A DNA stretch of 63,798 nucleotides, taken from the NCBI RefSeq assembly GCF_001683915.1, contig NZ_LXTT01000067.1, positions 1 through 63,798 of the forward strand. Reading direction: 5' to 3'. The notes beneath the pieces are model-generated. The model was not told the DNA's origin. It saw only the letters and a program-made list of their open reading frames with translations, and ran no database searches. The stretch's first letter is position 1. The number at the start of each line of letters is the position of its first letter. Positions 19,682-27,201 of this stretch are shown here, piece after piece. Origin of the DNA: Allomuricauda sp. CP2A. Lineage in GTDB: Bacteria > Bacteroidota > Bacteroidia > Flavobacteriales > Flavobacteriaceae. Position numbers and translations under genes: made by a program.

Positions 19682-19782
19682 ATTCCCGCATAGGCGGGAA
19701 TCCACCTTTCTTTATCTTTCGACTGCCTGCCCCCTCACGCTTCGGCTCCCTGCCCGTCCGGCAGGCGGGCGCTCAGCGTCCC
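19682..19782. repeat. Two palindromic repeats between ftsL and rsmH
   Basis: A perfect ATTCCCGC-atag-GCGGGAAT hairpin lies at 19682-19701. A rearranged copy of the TCGACTGCCTGCC / GGCAGGCGGGCGCTC family follows at about 19718-19782. Both lie in the only large gap between rsmH and ftsL, so the dcw mRNA should carry strong hairpins here. Confidence 0.75.
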
Positions 19783-19789
19783 AGAACTA

Positions 19790-20698
19790 TTAAACTTTTT
19801 CCGCAATGCGGAGCTTTGCACTTCTCGCCCTGTTGTTCCGGGCTATTTCTTCTGCTGATGGCACAATCAACCCTCCTACTTTTTTCAAGGGAACATTTAT
19901 ATTCCCATAAAAATCCTTTTCCGGCTCTCCTTCAAACTTCCCGGCTCGTATGAAGCGTTTCACCAATCTATCTTCCAAGGAGTGGTAACTGATCAGGCTC
20001 AATCGGCCACCTTGCTCCAAAACCTCTGGCACTTGGAGCAAAAACTCCTTCAGCACCTCAATTTCTTGGTTCACCTCAATACGGATGGCCTGATAGATCT
20101 GCGCCAAAATCTTGTTCTCCTTCATTTTGGGAAGAAATCGTGCCAACACCGTTTTGAGCTGGTCCGTGGTTTTGATTGTTACCTGCGACCTTGCCTCCAC
20201 AATGACCTTGGCCATGGCTTTTGCGTTACGCAACTCACCATATTGGAACAAGACCGACGCTAAATCTTCTTGGGAATATGAATTGACCACTTCGAAGGCG
20301 GACAATTCATCGTTTCTGTTCATCCGCATGTCCAAATCCGCATTGAAGCGTGTGGAAAAACCGCGGCTTGCCTCATCAAACTGATGGGAAGAAACCCCAA
20401 AATCTGCCAGGATTCCATCAACTTTCCGAATGCCATAGAACTTTAAATATTGCTTGAGATACCGAAAGTTTTGGTTGATCAGTTGAAATCGTTCGTCATC
20501 AATGGCATTTTGCAACGCGTCCTCGTCTTGGTCAAATGCGAACAACTTTCCTTCATCGCCCAATCGTTTCAATATTTCAGTGGAGTGCCCTCCGCCACCA
20601 AAGGTGACATCCACATACACTCCATTTGGTTTTATGTTCAATCCGTCTACCGATTCTTGTAACAGCACCGGATTGTGGTATGAACTATTCATCGTCAT
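19790..20698 (-). CDS. rsmH: 16S rRNA (cytosine-N4) methyltransferase RsmH
   Basis: RsmH (MraW) methylates C1402 of 16S rRNA using S-adenosylmethionine. The 302-aa protein begins with YHNPVLLQESVDGL and has the SAM-binding loop DVTFGGGGHSTEIL, DFGVSSHQFD and the late SYHSLEDRLVKRF motif. I use the ATG at 20698; an ATG two codons later is equally possible. Both overlap the mraZ stop. Confidence 0.95.
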   Translation of the reverse strand: MTMNSSYHNPVLLQESVDGLNIKPNGVYVDVTFGGGGHSTEILKRLGDEGKLFAFDQDEDALQNAIDDERFQLINQNFRYLKQYLKFYGIRKVDGILADFGVSSHQFDEASRGFSTRFNADLDMRMNRNDELSAFEVVNSYSQEDLASVLFQYGELRNAKAMAKVIVEARSQVTIKTTDQLKTVLARFLPKMKENKILAQIYQAIRIEVNQEIEVLKEFLLQVPEVLEQGGRLSLISYHSLEDRLVKRFIRAGKFEGEPEKDFYGNINVPLKKVGGLIVPSAEEIARNNRARSAKLRIAEKV

Positions 20699-21140
20699 CA
20701 AAAATCTCTTCCGCTAGATCGGCATAGTCCTTCTCTCCTTCGGCCAAGACTTTTTCATATTTGTCCTTGTCCCAAATCTCTATCTTGTCAAAAACAGCGT
20801 TGAGCACCACTTCCTTTTCAATCCCAGCAAAATCCACAAGGTTTTTGGGTATCTGCAATCTTCCGGAATCCCCATCAATAGCGACTTCTTTCATCCCAGC
20901 CACAAAGTTTCGAACAAAGGCATCGTACTTTCGGTTGATCTTGCTTTTCTTCATTACCTTCTGCATCAGAACATCAAACTCCTGCTTGGGATACAGCTCC
21001 AAACACTGTTGGAAAACAGACCTCTTGATCACAAACCCTTCCTTCAGCACGGGCAACAACTGATTCTTCAAAGAAATGGGCAATAAAACCCTCCCTTTGG
21101 AATCTGCTTTGCAATCATGTTGTCCTATGATATGGGTCAC
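20685..21140 (-). CDS. mraZ: Transcriptional regulator MraZ
   Basis: MraZ is a DNA-binding protein with two SpoVT/AbrB-like swapped-hairpin repeats that controls its own dcw operon. The 151-aa product has the two repeats at about residues 5-55 (HDCKADSKGRVLLP) and 80-125 (VAIDGDSGRLQIPKNLVDFAG). The start is GTG (21138-21140), giving MTHIIGQHDCKADSKGR as in relatives. It is the first gene of the cluster; a candidate operator lies directly upstream. Confidence 0.95.
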   Translation of the reverse strand: MTHIIGQHDCKADSKGRVLLPISLKNQLLPVLKEGFVIKRSVFQQCLELYPKQEFDVLMQKVMKKSKINRKYDAFVRNFVAGMKEVAIDGDSGRLQIPKNLVDFAGIEKEVVLNAVFDKIEIWDKDKYEKVLAEGEKDYADLAEEIFDDDE

Positions 21141-21169
21141 TAGAAATCAATTGGTTACTTATTACAACT

Positions 21170-21236
21170 CAAATATATAGATTTTATTTCCACATTTCTC
21201 CACTTAATGACACTTTTGTTAATAAATTCCCCACTT
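21170..21236 (-). promoter_or_regulatory. mraZ promoter with tandem MraZ-box-like operator
   Basis: On the minus strand a perfect flavobacterial -7 element TATATTTG (21170-21177) lies 30 bp before the mraZ GTG. Immediately upstream are three contiguous 10-bp repeats, AAGTGTCATT, AAGTGGAGAA and ATGTGGAAAT (21186-21215), with a fourth related copy AAGTGGGGAA at 21227-21236. MraZ of other bacteria binds TGGG-type boxes at 10-bp spacing upstream of mraZ, so this is a good candidate autoregulatory site overlapping the -33 region. Confidence 0.7.
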
Positions 21237-21372
21237 TTCGGTAAAAAAATGGGATTTTGACCCCAAGAACAGGCTTTCAGATTTTAACATGTGGGATACC
21301 CCTGTTCCGGGATACTTAAAAAAGTTGCTCTATGGATAGAAAAAACCTGAAATCCGTGTGATATGAAATTCC

Positions 21373-21380
21373 TATATTTG
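21373..21380 (+). promoter_or_regulatory. -7 promoter element of the alpha/beta hydrolase gene
   Basis: TATATTTG matches the Bacteroidota consensus TAnnTTTG exactly and lies 26 bp before the hydrolase ATG. No clear -33 TTTG is visible at the right distance. Confidence 0.5.
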
Positions 21381-21406
21381 CCCCTCTTAGCACCAACTAA
21401 CTATTG

Positions 21407-22171
21407 ATGGAAGAGCATATCATTGAGGAAGGCAAATACCGATATATAGAAATGGGCGAGGGAACCCCCATGATTATCTTGCATGGTCTCATGGGTGGAC
21501 TGAGCAACTTTCAAGGGGTCTCGGAATACTTTCCTTCCAAAGGCTATCAGGTATTGATTCCAGAACTGCCCATTTACGATATGCCCCTTCTCAAGACCAC
21601 GGTGAAGAATTTTGCCAAGTTTTTGGAAGAGTTTATTGAGTTCAAGGGATTAAAGGATGTCATACTTTTGGGAAATTCCCTGGGAGGGCACATTGGCCTG
21701 CTCCACACCAAAATGTTCCCTAACATGGTGAAGGCCTTGGTCATTACCGGAAGCTCCGGCCTTTATGAAAGTGCCATGGGCGACGGATATCCCAAGCGTG
21801 GCGATTATGAGTTCATCAAAAAGAAGGCCCAGGACGTTTTCTACGACCCCGAAGTGGCCACCAAGGAAATTGTGGACGAGGTTTTTGCCACTGTAAATGA
21901 CCGCATGAAGTTGGTAAAGACACTGGCCATTGCCAAAAGTGCCATCCGGCATAATATGTCCAAAGATTTACCGCACATGAAAACTCCCACTTGTATTATT
22001 TGGGGCGAAAATGATACGGTAACGCCACCCAATGTAGCCAAGGAATTCCACGAACTTTTACCAGATTCCGATTTATTTTGGATAGAAAAATGCGGCCATG
22101 CCCCCATGATGGAACACCCAAATGATTTTAACCGCATTCTTGAAGCTTGGCTTGAAAAAAGGGGATTTTAG
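21407..22171 (+). CDS. Alpha/beta-fold hydrolase
   Basis: This 254-aa protein is a soluble alpha/beta hydrolase. The nucleophile elbow is LLGNSLGGH, the oxyanion region follows MIILHGLMGG, and the catalytic histidine lies in CGHAPMMEHP. A cap region (YPKRGDYEFIKKKAQDVF) lies between. The substrate cannot be read from sequence. I start at the ATG at 21407; a TTG lies one codon upstream. It is divergent from mraZ and 51 bp before engB. Confidence 0.85.
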   Translation: MEEHIIEEGKYRYIEMGEGTPMIILHGLMGGLSNFQGVSEYFPSKGYQVLIPELPIYDMPLLKTTVKNFAKFLEEFIEFKGLKDVILLGNSLGGHIGLLHTKMFPNMVKALVITGSSGLYESAMGDGYPKRGDYEFIKKKAQDVFYDPEVATKEIVDEVFATVNDRMKLVKTLAIAKSAIRHNMSKDLPHMKTPTCIIWGENDTVTPPNVAKEFHELLPDSDLFWIEKCGHAPMMEHPNDFNRILEAWLEKRGF

Positions 22172-22222
22172 TCTTAGTTTTAAATCTATCGTCTCAAATC
22201 CTGAGTCTAACATCTATTTAAA

Positions 22223-22834
22223 ATGAAAATTACCTCGGCAGAATTTGTAATGAGCAACTCCAACGTGGCCAAATGCCCCAATGAGCCCTTGCCCGAATAT
22301 GCCTTTATCGGCAGGTCCAACGTAGGGAAATCTTCGCTCATCAATATGTTGATGGAACGCAAGGGTCTGGCCAAAACCTCTGGTCGGCCTGGAAAGACCC
22401 AACTCATCAACCATTTTAAGATCAACAATAACTGGTTTTTGGTGGATTTGCCCGGTTATGGCTATGCACGGGTTTCCAAAAAGGATAAAAAGACCTTTCA
22501 AAAGTATATCACGGAGTATTTTCAAAAGCGAAAACAATTGGTCTGTGGTTTTGTTTTGGTGGATATACGCCACGACCCCCAACCTGTGGACCTCGAATTC
22601 ATGGAATGGTTGGGCATGAACCAAATTCCTTTTGCCGTCATTTTTACCAAAGCCGATAAATTAAAACCCGCGGTCATTGAAACTCAGGTCAGTGCCTATT
22701 TGAAAAAATTGACGGACAGCGTTTGGGAGGAAGCTCCTCCACATTTTACCACCTCATCTTCCAACCGAATGGGACGTGAAGAACTATTGGACTATATTGA
22801 TGCCATCAATCAGGATTTTTTCAAGAATCAATAG
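22223..22834 (+). CDS. engB: Ribosome biogenesis GTP-binding protein EngB (YsxC/YihA)
   Basis: This 203-aa small GTPase is needed for large ribosomal subunit assembly. The G1 motif GRSNVGKS is at residues 30-37, G2/G3 appear as GRPGKTQ and DLPGYG, and G4 is TKADK. Length and start are normal for the family. Confidence 0.95.
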   Translation: MKITSAEFVMSNSNVAKCPNEPLPEYAFIGRSNVGKSSLINMLMERKGLAKTSGRPGKTQLINHFKINNNWFLVDLPGYGYARVSKKDKKTFQKYITEYFQKRKQLVCGFVLVDIRHDPQPVDLEFMEWLGMNQIPFAVIFTKADKLKPAVIETQVSAYLKKLTDSVWEEAPPHFTTSSSNRMGREELLDYIDAINQDFFKNQ

Positions 22835-22948
22835 CACTGTCGGCACGGCCAAAAAAAGGTAAGGAATCAGTAGAGTTTACGACTTAGATTCCAATTAGAA
22901 GGATTCAGCCTTCCGTTGTCTTTTTTTCAACTTATAACAGCGAATTAC

Positions 22949-23677
22949 ATGAAAACAGTTTTGCACAAAGCCGACACCAGGGGCCATGCCAACCATGGAT
23001 GGCTGAACAGTCACCATACCTTTAGTTTTGCAGCCTACCAAAACCCGGAACGGATGCATTTTGGGGTCTTGCGTGTATTGAACGATGACCAAGTAGCTCC
23101 CGGAAATGGATTTGGGACACATCCTCACGATAATATGGAAATCATCTCCATTCCGCTGGAAGGTGATTTGGAACATAAGGACAGCATGGGCAATGTGGCG
23201 ACCATAAAGGAAGGTGATGTACAGGTAATGAGCGCCGGCAAGGGTATTTCCCATAGCGAACGCAATAAAAATACCGATAAAGAGGTGAAATTCCTTCAAA
23301 TATGGGTATTCCCGAACAAACGGAATGTAGAACCCCGTTACGACCAAATCTCCATACGGGATATTGCAAAAGAAAATGCCTTTTACCAAGTGCTGTCACC
23401 AAACCCTGAGGATGAAGGGGTGTGGGTTCACCAAGATGCATGGTTTCATTTGGGAAAATTTGATACCGGTTCTACTGACACCTACACTTTTAAAAAAGAA
23501 GGAAACGGTGTCTATGCCTTTATTTTGGAAGGTGAAGTGGAAATCAACGGGCAAAAATTGGAAAAAAGGGATGGTTTTGGACTTTGGGAGACAGATTCCC
23601 TTGATTTTAAATCCCTTAGCAACAGCAGGGTCTTACTGATGGAAGTCCCCATGAGCCTTGGAAAAATAGGACGATAA
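22949..23677 (+). CDS. Pirin family protein
   Basis: This 242-aa bicupin protein starts at the ATG at 22949 (MKTVLHKADTRG). The N-terminal cupin has the metal-binding pattern GFGTHPHDNMEIISIPLEGDLEHKD and GKGISHSE. Bacterial pirins bind iron; some act as quercetinases or enzyme regulators, so the exact role is open. It is convergent with the next gene and shares a terminator with it. Confidence 0.88.
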   Translation: MKTVLHKADTRGHANHGWLNSHHTFSFAAYQNPERMHFGVLRVLNDDQVAPGNGFGTHPHDNMEIISIPLEGDLEHKDSMGNVATIKEGDVQVMSAGKGISHSERNKNTDKEVKFLQIWVFPNKRNVEPRYDQISIRDIAKENAFYQVLSPNPEDEGVWVHQDAWFHLGKFDTGSTDTYTFKKEGNGVYAFILEGEVEINGQKLEKRDGFGLWETDSLDFKSLSNSRVLLMEVPMSLGKIGR

Positions 23678-23693
23678 AACTCCTGAAATATAG

Positions 23694-23717
23694 AAATGTC
23701 CCTTTATTGGGACATTT
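23694..23717 (+). terminator. Intrinsic terminator after pirin, overlapping the convergent gene end
   Basis: AAATGTCCC, loop TTTATT and GGGACATTT form a perfect 9-bp hairpin followed by a T-run. The stop codon of the minus-strand gene (23704-23706) lies in the loop, so the last codons of that gene are part of the stem. Confidence 0.8.
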
Positions 23718-24093
23718 TTTTTATGCGTTTCTGTATTGTATCAATCAATTCCTGTGCAGATTGCAGTGCATTCAGCTCTTCGGTGGAAATAAAAAGCTCC
23801 AATTCATGCTCGTTTTCCAACAAAACAATGGGAAATGTATATCGGTGGCCAAACTTGCTGGCATAGGTTTTGGCAAATTCATCTTTGTGTAAAAAGGACA
23901 TGGAGATGTTGCTTTGCTCTCGAAATTTCTTCCAAGCACGATTTTCGGCCATCACACCAAAGGTGATGTCGCACAAATTGCAATCATAGGTGGATGGACT
24001 GAACACTTTGTGCATACTATCCAAAATGGCGTTGCGGGCACCCGAATTGGCGTTGTACACAAATAGCAGCTTTTGGTTGGTCTCTGATTTCAT
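23704..24093 (-). CDS. Hypothetical protein, 129 aa, with CNLCD motif
   Basis: This is a soluble protein of unknown function. It starts MKSETNQKLLFVYNANSGARN and has a two-cysteine motif (YDCNLCDITFG) near residue 38, then a helical region (NRAWKKFREQSN). Such proteins are common in marine Bacteroidota. The NANSG segment and CxxC suggest a thiol- or metal-related role, but this is speculation. Its 3' end runs into the pirin terminator. Confidence 0.75.
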   Translation of the reverse strand: MKSETNQKLLFVYNANSGARNAILDSMHKVFSPSTYDCNLCDITFGVMAENRAWKKFREQSNISMSFLHKDEFAKTYASKFGHRYTFPIVLLENEHELELFISTEELNALQSAQELIDTIQKRIKKMSQ

Positions 24094-24172
24094 TTTCCTA
24101 GCTTGAGGTTTGTACCTGTACGATGAGGAAAAAACCTACCGTTCAATGAGTTGGATCAGCCCGTTGATTGGC

Positions 24173-24511
24173 TTAAAGTTTGTTCAACTCCAATTTTTCG
24201 GCAAAGTAGTCGCAAAAATCCTTCATGGTGGCCGTCATCTTTTCGTCTTGGGTGGCCTTCATGAACGTATCGGCCATTGTGGTGAGGGTTTGGTGAAAAA
24301 ATATCTTCATTTCATCCACGGGCATATCCTTGGTCCATAAATCGATTTTCAAGGATTCCCTGTTCTTACTGTCCCAGACCGAAAGCATCATGGCCTTGGC
24401 CTCTTCATTTTCCACGCCACCGTCTTGGGCGGACCAGGTCAACTCCTCAGGAACCCTATTTTCATCCAATCCTACCGTTAATTTAATTTCCGAAGTATGT
24501 GTTACCGCCAT
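24173..24511 (-). CDS. gldC: Gliding motility protein GldC
   Basis: This 112-aa soluble protein matches GldC (THTSEIKLTVGLDENRVPEELTW...FCDYFAEKLELNKL). GldC lies next to gldB in gliding flavobacteria and helps efficient gliding; its biochemical role is unclear. It overlaps the gldB stop by one base, so the two form an operon. Confidence 0.92.
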   Translation of the reverse strand: MAVTHTSEIKLTVGLDENRVPEELTWSAQDGGVENEEAKAMMLSVWDSKNRESLKIDLWTKDMPVDEMKIFFHQTLTTMADTFMKATQDEKMTATMKDFCDYFAEKLELNKL

Positions 24512-25500
24512 TATTTTCTGGGTTTGTAATTTGATTCTTTTAAAATTTCATCCGCAGGCATGTCCAAAAGTTGTTGCAAACTGATGGTATTGTTTTCCAT
24601 GAAGGCCCTTACAATCTGCCAGCCCATATACCTGCCCAATCTTCCGGGGGACTCATTGTCCAGTTCCAAACCAAATTTGGAAAAGGGAGCGGGATCCAAA
24701 AATTTCCGATCCAATTGGGAATCTGTGTTGTAGAGCAGTTCCCCTTCAACAAAATACCGCCACATTTGCTCTTCATTGGTCATGGCCCATTCCATTTCCT
24801 CTTCGGAATAGCCAATTTTTTGGGCGTCAGAAATGGAGGGAAGCAACTTGTCCTTCAAGTAAAGCTCCTTACCGTAATACACCATTCTGGATAAAAAAGT
24901 ACGGTTTCTGGGATATAGGAGTACTTTTTTGGCAAAGGCACTGGCCACATCCGAAGTCAGGAATTTTTTATCGAGACCTGCCGCGATATAGCGTTGGATT
25001 CCCTCATAAAAGTGATGGTGCTCCCCCAAATAATTATCCAAACCAATCAATAAAAGTGTATCTGTGAGGATAATACGGTCATTGTGCCGCACATCGGAGG
25101 TTAGGGTCACGATCTTAGGAGCCGTAAAATCCGGAAAATAGTATTTAATATGTTTAAAAAGAGTCTCCAGCCCCTCAGATTCTTCAGCAAAATCACCGAA
25201 GGCCTTGTCCACTTCCTCAGATAACTCAATTTGTAGGGTATCCGATAATTTATTGATCCAAATACTGTCCGCGAACTGTTCTGGAAAAAGGTAAGGGTAT
25301 TTTTTCTTCAGCTGGGGAATATCTTCAGGAGTGGCGTTGGCAAACTCGCGATCAAACCGTAAAATTTGTAGATCCATGGGGACTTTGGAAATTTCCTCTG
25401 CCGTTTTATCGGTTTCCTTGCATCCACCGAACACGAGAACCATCAGAAAAATCAACCCGAAAATCCCAAATTGGATAAAGTATTTCAACGACCTCTTCAT
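24511..25500 (-). CDS. gldB: Gliding motility lipoprotein GldB
   Basis: This 329-aa lipoprotein has an N-terminal signal with lipobox VFGGC (Cys27) and the GldB pattern (ILRFDREFANATPEDIPQLKKKYPYLFPEQFADSIWINKL). GldB is required for gliding and for the type IX secretion machinery in Flavobacterium johnsoniae. It is divergent from nadE, an arrangement known in gliding flavobacteria. Confidence 0.93.
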   Translation of the reverse strand: MKRSLKYFIQFGIFGLIFLMVLVFGGCKETDKTAEEISKVPMDLQILRFDREFANATPEDIPQLKKKYPYLFPEQFADSIWINKLSDTLQIELSEEVDKAFGDFAEESEGLETLFKHIKYYFPDFTAPKIVTLTSDVRHNDRIILTDTLLLIGLDNYLGEHHHFYEGIQRYIAAGLDKKFLTSDVASAFAKKVLLYPRNRTFLSRMVYYGKELYLKDKLLPSISDAQKIGYSEEEMEWAMTNEEQMWRYFVEGELLYNTDSQLDRKFLDPAPFSKFGLELDNESPGRLGRYMGWQIVRAFMENNTISLQQLLDMPADEILKESNYKPRK

Positions 25501-25533
25501 TTTTTAGGTGACAGGGTTTAAATTTACAGGGCA

Positions 25534-25541
25534 CAAAGGTA
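25534..25541 (-). promoter_or_regulatory. -7 promoter element of gldB
   Basis: On the minus strand TACCTTTG matches TAnnTTTG exactly and lies 33 bp before the gldB ATG. A -33 box is not obvious. Confidence 0.5.
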
Positions 25542-25566
25542 ATTTAATGAATCTAAATAGTACGAT

Positions 25567-26355
25567 ATGCAAACAGAAAAGGTAATTGCCCATATAGTGG
25601 ACTGGCTAAAAAATTATGCCACAAATGCCAAATGCAAGGGTTTTGTGATAGGGGTGTCCGGAGGAATAGATTCTGCGGTGACCTCAACCCTTTGTGCCAA
25701 AACGGGGTTGGACCTTTTATGCGTAGAAATGCCCATTCACCAAGGCAAGGACCAAGTGACCCGTGCTGATCGGCATATCGACTGGCTTATGGAAAATTTT
25801 CCCAATGTTTCCCGTCAAGACGTAAACCTTACTCCGGTATTTGATAGTTTGGTGGCCGCATTTCCCAAGGTTGACACGGAAGAAGAACGTTTTATGTCAC
25901 TGGCCAATACCCGGGCAAGACTGCGAATGACCACGCTTTATTACTTTGCGGCCTTAAAAGGGTATCTGGTTGCCGGAACAGGAAACAAGGTTGAGGATTT
26001 TGGGATTGGCTTCTATACCAAATATGGTGATGGTGGCGTTGACCTGAGCCCAATTGCTGATTTGGTAAAAACTGAGGTATACGAAGTTGGAAGGGTATTG
26101 GGTGTGAACCAAGATATTATGGAAGCCCCGCCCACGGATGGGCTTTGGGGCGACAGCAGAACGGACGAGGACCAAATTGGGGCAACCTACCCAGAATTGG
26201 AATGGGCCATGAAAATGGATGGGAAAGGAAAGACCATTGAGGATTTTTCCGATAGGGAAAAAGAAGTTTTCGCTATCTATAAACGATACAATACTGCCAA
26301 CAAACACAAGATGATTCCCATACCCATTTGTGAGATTCCAAGTGCCCTAAAATGA
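25567..26355 (+). CDS. nadE: Ammonia-dependent NAD+ synthetase
   Basis: NadE amidates deamido-NAD to NAD+ using ATP. The 262-aa protein has the PP-loop SGGIDS at residues 31-36 and the GTGNKVEDFGIGFYTKYGDGGVDL active-site region. It lacks an N-terminal glutaminase domain, so it should use ammonia. The cofactor-closing segment PPTDGLWGDSRTDEDQIG is also clear. The start is ATG. Confidence 0.95.
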   Translation: MQTEKVIAHIVDWLKNYATNAKCKGFVIGVSGGIDSAVTSTLCAKTGLDLLCVEMPIHQGKDQVTRADRHIDWLMENFPNVSRQDVNLTPVFDSLVAAFPKVDTEEERFMSLANTRARLRMTTLYYFAALKGYLVAGTGNKVEDFGIGFYTKYGDGGVDLSPIADLVKTEVYEVGRVLGVNQDIMEAPPTDGLWGDSRTDEDQIGATYPELEWAMKMDGKGKTIEDFSDREKEVFAIYKRYNTANKHKMIPIPICEIPSALK

Positions 26356-26513
26356 CCTTTTGACCCAAAAAACCCAGTTTAAAACGAAAAAAACCATAGA
26401 AATTCTAGGGTTTTAAGAAAAAAATTTCAGTTTTACGTCATCAAATTGTTATCTTGCCTGCTATGTTACGTAAGTAATTAGCTAATCAACAATTTTAAGT
26501 AAACTCAAACCGA

Positions 26514-27143
26514 ATGATAAAAGTATTGATTGCTGACAATCATCCCATTGTCAGGCTTGGTATAAAACAAGTGCTCGAGTCCAGCCCAGATATTGAAGTC
26601 ATTGCAGATGTTTCCACCACCTCAGAATTATTCGAAACATTAAATAAAGTAGCTCCAGATGTTGTCATCTTGGAAATGGATATTCCAGAGATAAACGGAA
26701 TTGCTACTTTACGAAAGATGAAACTGGAATTTCCGAATGTAAAAACCTTAATGTACAGCGGCCAATCGGAGGACGTTTATGCCTTGAGCACCATTAGAGC
26801 AGGTGCATTTGGCTACCTTTCAAAAACAGCAGATCTGGATTATATCATATCTGCCGTGAAAAAGGTGAATGAAGGCAATATGTTCATCACCAATGAACTG
26901 GCACAGCGCCTTGCCTTTGATGAAGGCACACAAAAACCCAGAAGGTTCTTTAGAAAATTGTCTTCTAGAGAGGTAGAGGTATTAAAATTATTGGCCAGCG
27001 GAAAGCGAAACAAGGAAGTGGCCGAAGGACTCAACCTCAATGAAAAAACCGTAAGTACCTATAAAGCCCGTTTAATGAAAAAATTGAACGTGGATAATTT
27101 GGTGGACCTGTTACAGCAAGCCAAAGCTTTGGAACTTTATTAA
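26514..27143 (+). CDS. NarL/LuxR-type response regulator with Glu at the phospho-acceptor site
   Basis: This 209-aa protein has a receiver-like domain (1-120) and a LuxR-type helix-turn-helix (about 145-205, LSSREVEVLKLLASGKRNKEVAEGLNLNEKTVSTYKARLMKKL). In the receiver the position that is Asp in NarL-like proteins is Glu54 (VVILEMDIPEING), and the acidic pair is Asp8-Asn9. The conserved Lys is present (YLSKTAD). It may therefore be locked in an active-like state or respond to something other than phosphorylation. No sensor kinase gene is adjacent. It lies between nadE and dnaG. Confidence 0.88.
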   Translation: MIKVLIADNHPIVRLGIKQVLESSPDIEVIADVSTTSELFETLNKVAPDVVILEMDIPEINGIATLRKMKLEFPNVKTLMYSGQSEDVYALSTIRAGAFGYLSKTADLDYIISAVKKVNEGNMFITNELAQRLAFDEGTQKPRRFFRKLSSREVEVLKLLASGKRNKEVAEGLNLNEKTVSTYKARLMKKLNVDNLVDLLQQAKALELY

Positions 27144-27170
27144 ATAACCAATCCAAACTAACTAAAGTAG

Positions 27171-27198
27171 ATCCCGGGCAATTAGTCCGGGATTTTTT
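27171..27198 (+). terminator. Intrinsic terminator after the response regulator
   Basis: ATCCCGG and CCGGGAT form a perfect 7-bp stem with a 9-nt loop, followed by TTTTT. It ends just before the convergent dnaG stop. Confidence 0.85.
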
Positions 27199-27201
27199 GT
27201 C

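Noticed and set aside
19664..19705. N-terminal extension of FtsL (MDSRLCGNDKG...)
   Set aside because: It is translated from a palindromic repeat; the ATG at 19663 gives a normal FtsL with a typical start.
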